64,000 bases of DNA. It comes from Mageeibacillus sp. UBA6976 (lineage in GTDB: Bacteria > Bacillota > Clostridia > Saccharofermentanales > Saccharofermentanaceae). The stretch is from contig DJYO01000021.1 in NCBI GenBank assembly GCA_002450155.1, forward strand, positions 4,832 through 68,831. The letters are read 5' to 3'. Shown piece after piece: positions 43,431-51,833 of this stretch. How positions within the stretch are numbered: the stretch's first letter is position 1; every line of letters starts with the position of its first letter. Position numbers and translations under genes: made by a program. The notes under the pieces are model-generated. The model made no database searches and was not told the origin of the DNA. It saw only the letters and a list, made by a program, of their open reading frames with translations.

Positions 43431-43554
43431 TCTTTCTTCCTCCTGTTTTGGTTATTGGTTCGCCTTTTGTGTCCGGCGGCGAACATGACCGCAAAGCTTT
43501 GGTATTGGCAGCCTCAGCTTTGCCATATGCCCTGCATATCTCTATATAAGTAAA
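43431..43554 (-). promoter_or_regulatory. Structured gap between rpsJ and rplC
   Basis: Two hairpins are possible on the minus-strand transcript: GCAAAGCT...AGCTTTGC (43523-43491) and GTTCGCC...GGCGAAC (43484-43458), the second ending about 15 bases before the rplC ribosome binding site. No promoter is evident. An attenuation or r-protein binding role is inference. Confidence 0.4.
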
Positions 43555-43872
43555 TTATTTGATCTTTACTTCAATAGAAACGCCTGCAGGTAAATCAAGC
43601 CTGCCTACAGTATCCATCGTCTGTGCGGAAGGTGTGTAGACATCGATGATCCTCTTGTGTGTTCTCTGCTCAAACTGCTCACGGGAATCCTTGTTTACGT
43701 GGGGTGAACGAAGGATAGTGATGATCTCCTTATCTGTAGGAAGGGGGATCGGACCTGAGAAGCTTGCACCCTCTCTTGTGAGTGCGTCAACGATGAGCTT
43801 TGCGCTGTCGTCTAAGAGCTTGTGGTCGTAAGCCTTGAGCTTGATCCTGATCATGTTTGACTTTGTTGCCAT
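43555..43872 (-). CDS. rpsJ: 30S ribosomal protein S10
   Basis: Head protein of the 30S and NusE partner in antitermination. The start at ATG 43872 (MATKSNMIRIKLKAYDHKLL) follows AAAGGAGA; the in-frame ATG at 43908 is upstream of that site and is rejected. The product is 105 residues with the signature SGPIPLPTDKEIITILRSPH. It is the first gene of the S10-spc unit. Confidence 0.97.
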   Translation of the reverse strand: MATKSNMIRIKLKAYDHKLLDDSAKLIVDALTREGASFSGPIPLPTDKEIITILRSPHVNKDSREQFEQRTHKRIIDVYTPSAQTMDTVGRLDLPAGVSIEVKIK

Positions 43873-44152
43873 TTTTCTGGTCTCCTTTAAGCTATTATTT
43901 TGTCTCAACCTTTATGGGCGTGTCTTTGTGCTTCATTCAAAAACCCAGTTGACCAGTTACTGTTATAAACAGCACTTTGGGGCTCCGGGCAAGTGTCTAT
44001 GTTACACAAGCTTCGTCTGTTTGGTTCAGACAATCGCAGGGGATCTTTGTCCCTGCTGGCTCCTTCTGAGTTACCCGCCTCCAAACTAAGCTTAAGTCCG
44101 GGGCGGCAATCTCCGAATTCACTGCCATTACGCGCAGCCATGCTGACGCGCA
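43873..44152 (-). promoter_or_regulatory. Long structured leader of the S10 operon
   Basis: About 280 bases separate the predicted transcription start from rpsJ, with no convincing reading frame. Several hairpins can form: GCAGGG/CCCTGC, GTCTG-AACCAAA-CAGAC, CTGTT-TATA-ACAG, and GCGCG...CGCGC close to the 5' end. Its place matches the S10 leaders known in other bacteria (L4-controlled in enterics). Which protein, if any, binds here is unknown. Confidence 0.55.
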
Positions 44153-44158
44153 AGAGAG

Positions 44159-44187
44159 ATTTTACTATCCGTTATGGGTTTTTGCAA
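44159..44187 (-). promoter_or_regulatory. Promoter of the S10-spc ribosomal operon
   Basis: TTGCAA (44187-44182), a 17-base spacer and TAAAAT (44164-44159) on the minus strand, between hslO and rpsJ. Confidence 0.8.
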
Positions 44188-44223
44188 GTGTTTTTTCTGT
44201 TTTATTGAAAAAAGTTGGAAAGA

Positions 44224-45141
44224 TCAGCAGCTTCTGATGAGCTCCTCTATATCTTCGGGGGTAAAATGATAGCTCTTATTGCAGAAATGACACTGTGTAT
44301 CTATACCTTCGCCATCTTTGACCAGCTCTTCGAGCTCTTTCCTGCCGAGTGCTATAAGCCCTTCGCTCATACGGTACTTGCTGCAGGTGCATTCAAATGA
44401 TACAGGCGATCCTGACAGATATTTAAGATCGGGATCTCCCATAAACAGGTCAAGTATCTTGGCAGGGGTAAATCCCTCCTGCTGAAGGAATGATATCTCC
44501 GGGAACTCTTTGGCTCTTGCTTCAAGGTAGCTTATCTCCTTCTCACCTGCCCCCGGCAAAAGCTGGATCATAAGGCCGCCGCTGTGGGTGACCTCGCCCT
44601 TCTCTATCAGCACTCCCAAAGATACGATAGAGGGTGTCTGCTCGGATTTTGCCAGATAATATGTGAAATCTTCGGCAATCTCTCCTGATATAAGCTCAGT
44701 TGAACCAACATAAGGCTCTTTGAGTCCTATGTCCCTTATGACCGTAAGGGTTCCCTCACCTACTGCTGCACTGACATTTACCTTGCCCGGCCTGTAGTAT
44801 TCCGTGGGGATGTCATTTTCAAGAGGATATGCCCTGACCTTGTATCCGTATTCCGTAACGCAGGTGATCCCGCCCAGAGGCCCGGACCCCCTCAAAATGG
44901 TGGTCTGCTTATCTGTAGGGCGCTTCATCGATTCTGATATCAGAAGGGATCCTGTAACAAACCTTCCCAGAGCACAGGAAGCGCTGCTGGATGTCTTATG
45001 GATATCACAGATATTCCTTATGGTCTCGGTTGTATTTATGGCAATGCATTTAACAAGACCGCCCAAGCCTTCGGCGATCACGATATGGTCTTTAGTCTCA
45101 TCTTCCGGTATGCCCGGCACATAGTATGGATTATCGTTCAT
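44224..45141 (-). CDS. hslO: Redox-activated chaperonin Hsp33
   Basis: Zinc-bound holdase chaperone switched on by oxidation. The 305 residues have an N-terminal substrate domain (ASCALGRFVTGSLLISESMK, about 55-75; RGSGPLGGI) and the C-terminal zinc centre C-x-C (FECTCSKYRM) plus C-x2-C (TQCHFCNKSYHF). All four cysteines are present. It is the last gene of the regulator-ftsE-ftsX-M23-methyltransferase run. Confidence 0.95.
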   Translation of the reverse strand: MNDNPYYVPGIPEDETKDHIVIAEGLGGLVKCIAINTTETIRNICDIHKTSSSASCALGRFVTGSLLISESMKRPTDKQTTILRGSGPLGGITCVTEYGYKVRAYPLENDIPTEYYRPGKVNVSAAVGEGTLTVIRDIGLKEPYVGSTELISGEIAEDFTYYLAKSEQTPSIVSLGVLIEKGEVTHSGGLMIQLLPGAGEKEISYLEARAKEFPEISFLQQEGFTPAKILDLFMGDPDLKYLSGSPVSFECTCSKYRMSEGLIALGRKELEELVKDGEGIDTQCHFCNKSYHFTPEDIEELIRSC

Positions 45142-45142
45142 A

Positions 45143-45868
45143 TCATTCCTTTATATATACCATGAAGGTTCTTTCTTCGTCTTCTGATAAAGTGCCCGCA
45201 AGCTTAAGCCCTGCACTGTTTGCCATCTGCTCAAGCTCTTCCATAGGATAGTACTTCTCAACGAGGTCGCCGTCAAATCTGTCGTACGCACCGTCTGCTC
45301 TTAATGTAAAGAACGTGAGCTCGGCGGTATTGATCCCCGTCTCCCTGTCGTATCTGTTGAGCCAGAGTAAGGTGAAATCCTCGTAATCCTCGTAGAAGAT
45401 ATTGTCTCCCAAGGTCTCTTCCAAATGCTTTTGCGTGATCACGTCGAAAATGAACACGCCGCCCGAATTAAGATAAGCCGAGACTTTACTGAAGATCCTC
45501 TTAAGAGCCACTTCGTCCGTTATGTGATCTAAAGTATCGAGCAAAGACAGGAAGCAGTCGCATTTTTGGGGGATCTCAAAGTCCGTGATGTCTTGAAGGC
45601 TCCATAAGATCTTCCCTTCCGGATCTTTGGAAGAAGCGAAGGCGAGCATGCCTTCAGCTGAATCGATTCCCGTTATGGAATACCCCTTATCTGCAAGAAG
45701 GACATCTACAGAGCCGGTTCCGCAACCGAGATCGGTTATCGTCTTGCACTCTATAGAAGAATATTTCTTAATAAGACCGTCAAGGAGGTCTGCCCAGTGA
45801 GGGCAATCCATATCGCTCTGCATCTCATCGTAATGCATCGCGAGCACGTCGTAGAAGTTATATTCCAT
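45143..45868 (-). CDS. Class I SAM-dependent methyltransferase
   Basis: A 241-residue single-domain methyltransferase. Motif I is ITDLGCGTGSVDVLLADKGY (about 41-60), the post-I acidic residue is in ITGIDSAEGMLAFA, and motif IV lies in DCFLSLLDTLDHI. The C-terminal half resembles small-molecule methyltransferases such as the UbiE/YqeM group. The substrate is unknown. It is packed between the M23 gene and hslO with gaps of 1 base on both sides. Confidence 0.85.
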   Translation of the reverse strand: MEYNFYDVLAMHYDEMQSDMDCPHWADLLDGLIKKYSSIECKTITDLGCGTGSVDVLLADKGYSITGIDSAEGMLAFASSKDPEGKILWSLQDITDFEIPQKCDCFLSLLDTLDHITDEVALKRIFSKVSAYLNSGGVFIFDVITQKHLEETLGDNIFYEDYEDFTLLWLNRYDRETGINTAELTFFTLRADGAYDRFDGDLVEKYYPMEELEQMANSAGLKLAGTLSEDEERTFMVYIKE

Positions 45869-45869
45869 G

Positions 45870-47300
45870 TCAGGGCAGATAATCCAGTGGATTGTAACGG
45901 GTGCCGTTGACTCTTACTTCGAAGTGGAGATGTGAGCCTGTGGATGTGCCTGTGCTGCCCATCTCGCCTATAGCCTGACCTGCGGATACCGTCTGACCTA
46001 CGCTTACCGTTATGTCTCTTGCGTGACCGTAGAGTGTAGTAACTCCGTTGCCGTGGTCGATTATGCAGTAGTTGCCGTAGCCCGAGCCGCCCGTGTTTCG
46101 TCCTTCGACAGGCTCAGATACGGAAATAACCGTGCCGGATGCTGCTGCCATAAGGGTTGAGCCGTAACCTGCCGCTATATCGATACCGGTATGGAGCTTC
46201 CACGTACCGTATACGGGATGCCATCTGTAACCGAAATATGAGCTTACATATCTTGTGTTTGTTGGCCAGACAAAGGATACGCTGACCGAAGGTGAAGCAG
46301 GAAGCGACGGAGCTCCGTTCGAAGAAGATGCCGGTGTGGGCGTCGGAGTTGCCGTTGCTGCAGGCGCGTCACCTGAAGAAGAAGTCGGATCGGTTGAAGA
46401 TGTTGCCTGCGTAGCTTGAGTCTCAGGTACGGGCGTAGGTGTTGCCTGCTGGGCTGCATACTGATCCTGCAATGACCTTACCTGATCGTCCATGCTGTCT
46501 GCATAAGCAGAGAGCTGATCTTCCTGCATCTGCCAGGATGACAGCTGCGTGGATACATCGGATAAAGTATCCTCTGTTGTTGCGATGAGGACCGCAAGTT
46601 CGTCTAACTGACGCTGCTTCTCATCTGCCACGGCCTGCATGTCCTCAGCTTCCTGGAGCTTGATCTCCTTCTGGAGCTCTGCATCGTCTAAAGCGATCTG
46701 CATCTGATCTATTGCCTGAACATCGGAATCGGCTATAAGAGTGATTATCTCCATATTGGTAAAGAAACCTGCGATATTGTCTGATTCGAGTAATACCTCA
46801 AGAGTCGACTTGTTCTGATATTCGAACATTACGGATACTCTCTCCTGGAAGAGGAGCTGCTGGGCAGCAAGTGTCTCTTCAGCCTGGATATAGTCGTCTA
46901 AGGCCTGAGCCTTTGCTTCGAGCGCTGCTTCAAGCTGCGCTGCGATAAGCTCGTACTGTGCCTTCTGGGCTTCGTTAGCTTCGTTAAGATCAGCAAGCTC
47001 ACCGGTGAGCCTGTTTCTCTCAGTCCTGAGCTGGCTTACCATGTTTGAAGCGTGCTGAGCCTCGGCTCTTGCATTATCACGCTCCTGCCTTGCCTGATCG
47101 ATATCTTCCTCCGAGACCTCGTAGTTTATGAAGGTTTCGTAAGTCCTGGAACCTGCTATCAGGGGCCTCGTAAGAGCATAGAGGACTCCAAAGGCCACTA
47201 TGGTTGCAATAAGGCAGGCAAGTCCCGGCTTTAAGAACTTCTTATATATACGGTCTTCGCGCTCGAAGACATCTTCAAGATATTGCTTATACTCTGACAT
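45870..47300 (-). CDS. Coiled-coil M23 (LytM) peptidoglycan hydrolase, FtsEX partner
   Basis: Membrane-anchored wall hydrolase. The 476 residues have a cytoplasmic N-terminus (1-25), one transmembrane segment (about 26-47), long coiled coils (about 60-275, two heptad blocks around YIQAEETLAAQQLLFQERVS), a Pro/Thr/Ser-rich linker (about 285-340) and a C-terminal M23 domain (about 355-476). The metal ligands look complete: H...D in KLHTGIDIAAG and H-x-H in GSHLHFEV. It starts inside the end of ftsX (14-base overlap), mirroring EnvC/PcsB/RipC proteins that FtsEX activates at the septum. That this hydrolase is controlled by the encoded FtsEX is inference from domain order and operon. Confidence 0.92.
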   Translation of the reverse strand: MSEYKQYLEDVFEREDRIYKKFLKPGLACLIATIVAFGVLYALTRPLIAGSRTYETFINYEVSEEDIDQARQERDNARAEAQHASNMVSQLRTERNRLTGELADLNEANEAQKAQYELIAAQLEAALEAKAQALDDYIQAEETLAAQQLLFQERVSVMFEYQNKSTLEVLLESDNIAGFFTNMEIITLIADSDVQAIDQMQIALDDAELQKEIKLQEAEDMQAVADEKQRQLDELAVLIATTEDTLSDVSTQLSSWQMQEDQLSAYADSMDDQVRSLQDQYAAQQATPTPVPETQATQATSSTDPTSSSGDAPAATATPTPTPASSSNGAPSLPASPSVSVSFVWPTNTRYVSSYFGYRWHPVYGTWKLHTGIDIAAGYGSTLMAAASGTVISVSEPVEGRNTGGSGYGNYCIIDHGNGVTTLYGHARDITVSVGQTVSAGQAIGEMGSTGTSTGSHLHFEVRVNGTRYNPLDYLP

Positions 47301-48183
47301 ATTTCCTCACCGATATTCCTGAACCGACGGATCCTATTATAACGCCCATCAGGAGTAGTATTATCAGTTCATGCCACATAAAGCTCCTTGTGGGGATCAA
47401 GGCGTAAAAAGAAGACTGGGATATCTGCGCCATCATATTGTGGAAGACCTGCCTGTATATGAGCACGGTCATTATCCATGCGCAGAGTGCGCTTATCACG
47501 CCTACTATAGCGCCCTCGGTTATATAAGGAAGTCTTATATAGTTATTAGTGGCGCCGACAAACTTCATGATCTCGATCTCATTTGCTCTTGAGTAAACAG
47601 AGATCCTGACCATGTTGGATATTATGAACAGTGATATAAGGAACAGGATAACAAAGGCTACAAGAGTCGTGATATTGACTATCCTGCTGGCCTTGGTAAG
47701 GAAGTTCATTACCCTGCTCTCCTGAGAGATCTTGGATATACCGTCTAATGTTGAGATAGATGCAACTATGCTGTCAGCAAGCGCAGGATCCGACAGCCTT
47801 ATGCTGAATGTATAAGGCAGGTACATATTGTAGTCAAAATCATCTAACAGGGAGGCAGACGAACCCAGGTTTGCCTTGAAGTCATTGTAGTTCTCTACCG
47901 GTGATTTCTTCGTATATTCAATGATATTCGGGTTGTTTGCAAGGCTCTGCTCCACCTGAACGAGCTGCTCTTCTGTGCACTGCAGCTTCATGTAGATCTC
48001 AATAGGCGGTTTCTGGGACAGCTTGGTCATAATGGCTCTTGCATTGACTGAGAATATAAAGAACACGCCCATTATGATCAGCATCAGGAGTATGGTCGTA
48101 ATAGATGCAACAGTAACGAGGGGGTGCCTGATAATGCCCCTGATACCCTCTTTTACTGAATTGAAAAAAGCTCTTAAACTCAT
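47287..48183 (-). CDS. ftsX: Cell division ABC transporter permease-like protein FtsX
   Basis: Four-segment membrane protein that passes the FtsE ATPase state to an extracytoplasmic hydrolase. The 298 residues show the first segment at about 21-44 (VTVASITTILLMLIIMGVFF), a large extracellular loop (about 45-165), then three segments (about 172-195, 223-245, 270-290). The motif ISVYSRANEIEIMKFVGATN is the FtsX signature. Its ATG shares a base with the ftsE stop codon. Confidence 0.95.
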   Translation of the reverse strand: MSLRAFFNSVKEGIRGIIRHPLVTVASITTILLMLIIMGVFFIFSVNARAIMTKLSQKPPIEIYMKLQCTEEQLVQVEQSLANNPNIIEYTKKSPVENYNDFKANLGSSASLLDDFDYNMYLPYTFSIRLSDPALADSIVASISTLDGISKISQESRVMNFLTKASRIVNITTLVAFVILFLISLFIISNMVRISVYSRANEIEIMKFVGATNNYIRLPYITEGAIVGVISALCAWIMTVLIYRQVFHNMMAQISQSSFYALIPTRSFMWHELIILLLMGVIIGSVGSGISVRKYVRV

Positions 48184-49475
48184 CAGTCGTCATCCTCCGG
48201 GATATAATCCGGATCATCGCCAGGGTCCTGATCTTCGGACTTTTTGTTCTTCTTGGCAAGTTTAGCCTGACGCTTGGCTTCGCGCTTTGCTTCCTTTGCA
48301 AGTCTCTTTGCCTCGCGGCTCGATATGGCAGGTTCTTCTGCCTTAGGCTCAGGGATCTCTTTTATATCTTCTTCTGAGATCATCTCGCCGTCACCAAATA
48401 CAAAACCGCTATCAGGAGTCTCAGGTATTTCCTCAGTTTCTGTGATCTCTTCTTGGACAGGCTCTATTGCAGGTTCCTCAGGGATATATGTTTCTTCGGT
48501 AAGATCCTGATAGAAGACTTCTTCAGTAGGGATTTCAGCCTCAGATCCTACTATCTCTTCGGTTTCAGGCACGATCTCCTGCTCCGGCTGCATGATCTGA
48601 GAAGGGATCTCCTCGTCTTCAAATGCAACAGCGGGAGGTATATTTACCACAACAGGCTCGTCATCTCCAAAGGCAAGACCTGCCTCTTCAGAAGCTTCGC
48701 TATATACTGCATCGTCACCGAATGCAGGTGCGCCAGGCTGAGCCATAATGGGAGCAGGGAGGGGCTGAATGTTCTCCTCTTCTTTGTTATAGCCGCTGCT
48801 CTTCTCATCTCTTACGATCAGGCCCTGATCGATCTCTATTACCCTCTGCTTCATGCGGTCTACCAGATTGCTGTCATGAGTGCAGATTATTACCGTGGTC
48901 TTATATCCTGCCATACCGTTGCGGTTAAGATCCAGGAGCATAGCCATTATGCTCTCCGATGTATCAGGATCAAGATTGCCTGTAGGCTCGTCTGCTACGA
49001 TAAGCTTAGGGTTATTTACCATCGCTCTGGCTATGGCTACTCTTTGTTGTTCACCGCCTGAGAGTTCCTGGGGATAGGCATTTGCCTTGTCCTTGAGACC
49101 GACTGCAGACAGGCAGACGCTGACCGTATTATTAAGACTGTTCCTGGGAACGCCTATTATCTCACCTGCAAATGCTACATTCTCGGCTACGGTCTTGGAT
49201 TCAATTAGTCTGAAATCCTGGTATATCATGCCGATCCTGCGCCTAAGGACAGGAATGAGCTGTCTGCTCATGTCCGATATATTGAAACCGTCTATTGCGA
49301 CAACTCCCTCAGTGGGGACTTCTTCGCAGGTAATACACTTAAGAAGTGTGGACTTGCCCGATCCGGACTTGCCGATTATGAAGACAAATTCTCCGTCGTC
49401 GATCTTAAAGCTGACTCCATTAAGAGCTTCGACCCCGGATCTGTATGTCTTCTTAACGTCAAAAAATTCAATCAC
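48183..49475 (-). CDS. ftsE: Cell division ATPase FtsE with long charged C-terminal tail
   Basis: ABC ATPase of the FtsEX division complex. Residues 1-225 are a complete FtsE: Walker A GKSGSGKST (about 36-44), LSGGEQQRVAIARAM, Walker B LIVADEPTGNLDP and the H-loop TVIICTHDSN. Normal FtsE ends near 228 residues, but this chain is 430. The additional 200 residues are disordered-looking, Glu/Pro/Ile/Val-rich with repeated FGD(D/E) motifs (AFGDD, LAFGDDEP, FVFGDGE), then a Lys/Arg/Ala helix-like block (SSREAKRLAKEAKREAKRQA) and an acidic end. The frame is clean and runs straight into ftsX. Confidence 0.95.
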   Translation of the reverse strand: MIEFFDVKKTYRSGVEALNGVSFKIDDGEFVFIIGKSGSGKSTLLKCITCEEVPTEGVVAIDGFNISDMSRQLIPVLRRRIGMIYQDFRLIESKTVAENVAFAGEIIGVPRNSLNNTVSVCLSAVGLKDKANAYPQELSGGEQQRVAIARAMVNNPKLIVADEPTGNLDPDTSESIMAMLLDLNRNGMAGYKTTVIICTHDSNLVDRMKQRVIEIDQGLIVRDEKSSGYNKEEENIQPLPAPIMAQPGAPAFGDDAVYSEASEEAGLAFGDDEPVVVNIPPAVAFEDEEIPSQIMQPEQEIVPETEEIVGSEAEIPTEEVFYQDLTEETYIPEEPAIEPVQEEITETEEIPETPDSGFVFGDGEMISEEDIKEIPEPKAEEPAISSREAKRLAKEAKREAKRQAKLAKKNKKSEDQDPGDDPDYIPEDDD

Positions 49476-49483
49476 TTATCTGT

Positions 49484-50587
49484 TTACCTTATTTTGTTAT
49501 CGTTGGTGTCGTTAAGATAGTCGATATAGGTTCTTACCATTGTCGCCATCTTAAAGAGCACAGCATCATCGAACTTGCGCAGGTCGAGTCCGGTCTTGGT
49601 CTTAACCTTCTCTAGTCTGTATACCAATGTGTTCCTGTGAACAAAGAGCTCTCTTGAGGTCTCGGATCCGTTAAGGTCATTGGCAAAGAATGTGTCGATG
49701 GTGGTCCTTGTCTCCTCATCCAGGCTCTTGAAAGCGTCATTGGGGAAAACTTCTCTTATAAACATCTCGCAAAGAGGCTTCGGGAGCTGGTAGATAAGCC
49801 TTCCGAGTCCCAGTTTGTCATATCTTGATATATCGGTCTCGCCGTTAAAGATCTTGCTGACCTTAAGTGCTGTCATTGCATCCGCATAAGATTTGCTTAT
49901 ATCCAGGAAGGAAGGAACAACCGATCCTATGGCAACCTTGGCATTGCACCCTTCGGAATTAAGGCATGTGAGGATACCTGAACCGGTCTCGTCGATAAAT
50001 GCATCGCGCTCCTCGTCCTTAAGAGTCTCGGTTGCATCGACTATTACGATAGTCGTGGTATCGTCCATGGAGATGACAGTTGCCTCATCAGAATCTGTAT
50101 AGAGATTCTGCAATATCTCGAAGGCTTCAGCGCTGTCTTCTGCTCCGGTCCTTACCACCAGGACAAGCCTGGGCTCCTTGCAGTCGATCTTATATCCTCT
50201 TGCAACCATGGGGATCTCGGAACGGATCTCGTTATCGAGCAGTACATTCCTTATAAAGATGGCCTTCTCGGCATCAGTACCCTTCTCCTTGACCAGAGTC
50301 TTAAGCCACTCGGCAATAAGCTGGATGCAGACCTTGGCATCCGGATCTGTATTCTCGACATAGATGACATATTTCAGCTGTTCGCCAATGAACACCTTGT
50401 GATACGTTCTGTCGGCCGTGGATGCGAAAAGGTCATCCCCCGACATGACCGCTCTGAATGAAGGATCTATCTCATTCTCATCGTCTTCGTTAGTCGAAGC
50501 AAGGATACGGCCTGAGGTGTCTAAAACACCGCAGCTGGCGGACATTATAGACTTGACCTGACGCATGCATTTCTTAATCTCTTCCAT
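49484..50587 (-). CDS. PucR/CdaR-like transcriptional regulator
   Basis: A 367-residue protein with an N-terminal sensor-like region (about 1-110; GVLDTSGRILASTNEDDENE suggests a divergent sugar-diacid/GAF-like input), a middle GGDEF-like CdaR region (about 140-270), and a C-terminal PucR-type helix-turn-helix (about 305-355: NGSETSRELFVHRNTLVYRL, then KTKTGLDLRKFDDAV). The ligand is unknown. It heads the ftsE-ftsX-M23 operon, 8 bases before ftsE, so it may control division-wall genes, which is inference. Confidence 0.82.
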   Translation of the reverse strand: MEEIKKCMRQVKSIMSASCGVLDTSGRILASTNEDDENEIDPSFRAVMSGDDLFASTADRTYHKVFIGEQLKYVIYVENTDPDAKVCIQLIAEWLKTLVKEKGTDAEKAIFIRNVLLDNEIRSEIPMVARGYKIDCKEPRLVLVVRTGAEDSAEAFEILQNLYTDSDEATVISMDDTTTIVIVDATETLKDEERDAFIDETGSGILTCLNSEGCNAKVAIGSVVPSFLDISKSYADAMTALKVSKIFNGETDISRYDKLGLGRLIYQLPKPLCEMFIREVFPNDAFKSLDEETRTTIDTFFANDLNGSETSRELFVHRNTLVYRLEKVKTKTGLDLRKFDDAVLFKMATMVRTYIDYLNDTNDNKIR

Positions 50588-50619
50588 TCTGTCACCTCAC
50601 GTCTCAAAGCTTTCCTTAA

Positions 50620-50648
50620 ATAATACTTATTTTGCCGATTTCGTGCAA
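50620..50648 (-). promoter_or_regulatory. Promoter of the regulator-ftsEX-M23 operon
   Basis: TTGCAC, 17 bases, TATTAT on the minus strand, 33 bases upstream of the regulator ATG. Confidence 0.7.
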
Positions 50649-50653
50649 GGTTG

Positions 50654-50687
50654 CAAAATAAAAGCCGAATCTGGAAGATCCGGCTTT
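50654..50687 (-). terminator. Intrinsic terminator after the MsmX-type ATPase
   Basis: Stem AAAGCCGGATCT / AGATTCGGCTTT (one bulge) with a GGAA-type loop, then TATTTTGC on the minus strand, 31 bases after the gene's stop. Confidence 0.8.
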
Positions 50688-50717
50688 GGTATCTAACTTT
50701 GGAGAGTTAGGTGATTA

Positions 50718-51833
50718 TCAGGAAATGATGCTCTGCTCTGTATCCTTATCGAAGAGGTGGATACGGTTAGCGTCGATAGCGAGGTCAACTACCTGACCAA
50801 CTGCTGACTGAGATGTTGTAGGGTCAACTCGGCATGTAAGAGGGAGTGAACCGTTAACTGTTACATAGAGATATGTCTCAGCACCGAGCATTTCGACGAC
50901 GTCAACGTCTGCGGAGAATGCAGTCTCAGGGTGATCTGTAACATATGTGGACTCGTCTGTGATAGCCTCAGGTCTTACACCGAAGATAACTTCCTGTCCG
51001 TCACGCTCCATAACTTCCTCAACAGCATATCTGTCCGGAAGCTTGATGGTAACGTTCTCGAAGGATACGAATACATCTGAGCCCTCAACATTGATAACAG
51101 CATTGATGAAGTTCATAGGAGGCATTCCGATGAATCCTGCAACGAATGTGTTAACCGGGTTGTCATAGAGCTCTGTAGGAGAGTCAACCTGCTGGATGAA
51201 TCCGTCCTTCATAACAACGATTCTGGTACCCATGGTCATAGCTTCTGTCTGATCGTGTGTAACGTAAACGAATGTTGTCTTGAGTCTGTGGTGGAGCTTT
51301 GTGATCTCAACACGCATCTGTACACGGAGCTTAGCGTCGAGGTTTGAGAGAGGCTCGTCCATGAGGAATACCTTAGGGTCACGTACGATAGCACGGCCGA
51401 GAGCAACTCTCTGTCTCTGACCACCGGAAAGAGCCTTAGGCTTTCTCTCTAAGAGGTGCTCGATCTCGAGGATCTTAGCTGCCTCAGTAACTCGGCGGTT
51501 GATCTCGTCCTTATTCATCTTTCTGATCTTAAGAGCGAATGCCATGTTCTCGCGAACTGTCATGTGAGGATAGAGAGCGTAGTTCTGGAAAACCATCGCA
51601 ATGTCTCTGTCCTTAGGAAGTACGTCGTTGATGCAACGATCGTCGATGTAGATCTCACCCTCTGAAATATCTTCGAGACCAGCGAGCATACGGAGTGTTG
51701 TTGACTTACCGCAACCAGAAGGACCTACGAGGATAACGAACTCCTTGTCAGCTACTTCAAGATTGAAATCTGAAACAGCTACTACGCCGCCGTCATACTT
51801 TTTGTAAACATGCTGGAAAGATAAACTTGCCAT
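50718..51833 (-). CDS. Carbohydrate ABC transporter ATPase (MsmX/UgpC type)
   Basis: Multi-purpose ATPase that energises several CUT1 sugar importers. From ATG 51833 (MASLSFQHVYKKYDGG), with GGAGGT upstream, the chain has 371 residues; the frame open to 51878 is not preferred. It has Walker A GPSGCGKSTT (about 37-46), signature LSGGQRQRVALGRAI, Walker B FLMDEPLSNLDAKL, H-loop YVTHDQTEAMTMG and a C-terminal TOBE/MOI domain (about 245-371). No permease or binding-protein gene adjoins it, as with the stand-alone msmX of Bacillus. Confidence 0.94.
   Translation of the reverse strand: MASLSFQHVYKKYDGGVVAVSDFNLEVADKEFVILVGPSGCGKSTTLRMLAGLEDISEGEIYIDDRCINDVLPKDRDIAMVFQNYALYPHMTVRENMAFALKIRKMNKDEINRRVTEAAKILEIEHLLERKPKALSGGQRQRVALGRAIVRDPKVFLMDEPLSNLDAKLRVQMRVEITKLHHRLKTTFVYVTHDQTEAMTMGTRIVVMKDGFIQQVDSPTELYDNPVNTFVAGFIGMPPMNFINAVINVEGSDVFVSFENVTIKLPDRYAVEEVMERDGQEVIFGVRPEAITDESTYVTDHPETAFSADVDVVEMLGAETYLYVTVNGSLPLTCRVDPTTSQSAVGQVVDLAIDANRIHLFDKDTEQSIIS

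Noticed and set aside
44005..44153. A short protein gene in the S10 leader
   Set aside because: Small frames there lack ribosome binding sites and the region is dominated by hairpins, so a leader RNA is more likely.
46244..46459. Tandem repeat or CRISPR-like array in the M23 gene
   Set aside because: The repeated look comes from Pro/Thr/Ser/Gln linker codons; there are no regular repeats and spacers. No CRISPR array was seen anywhere.
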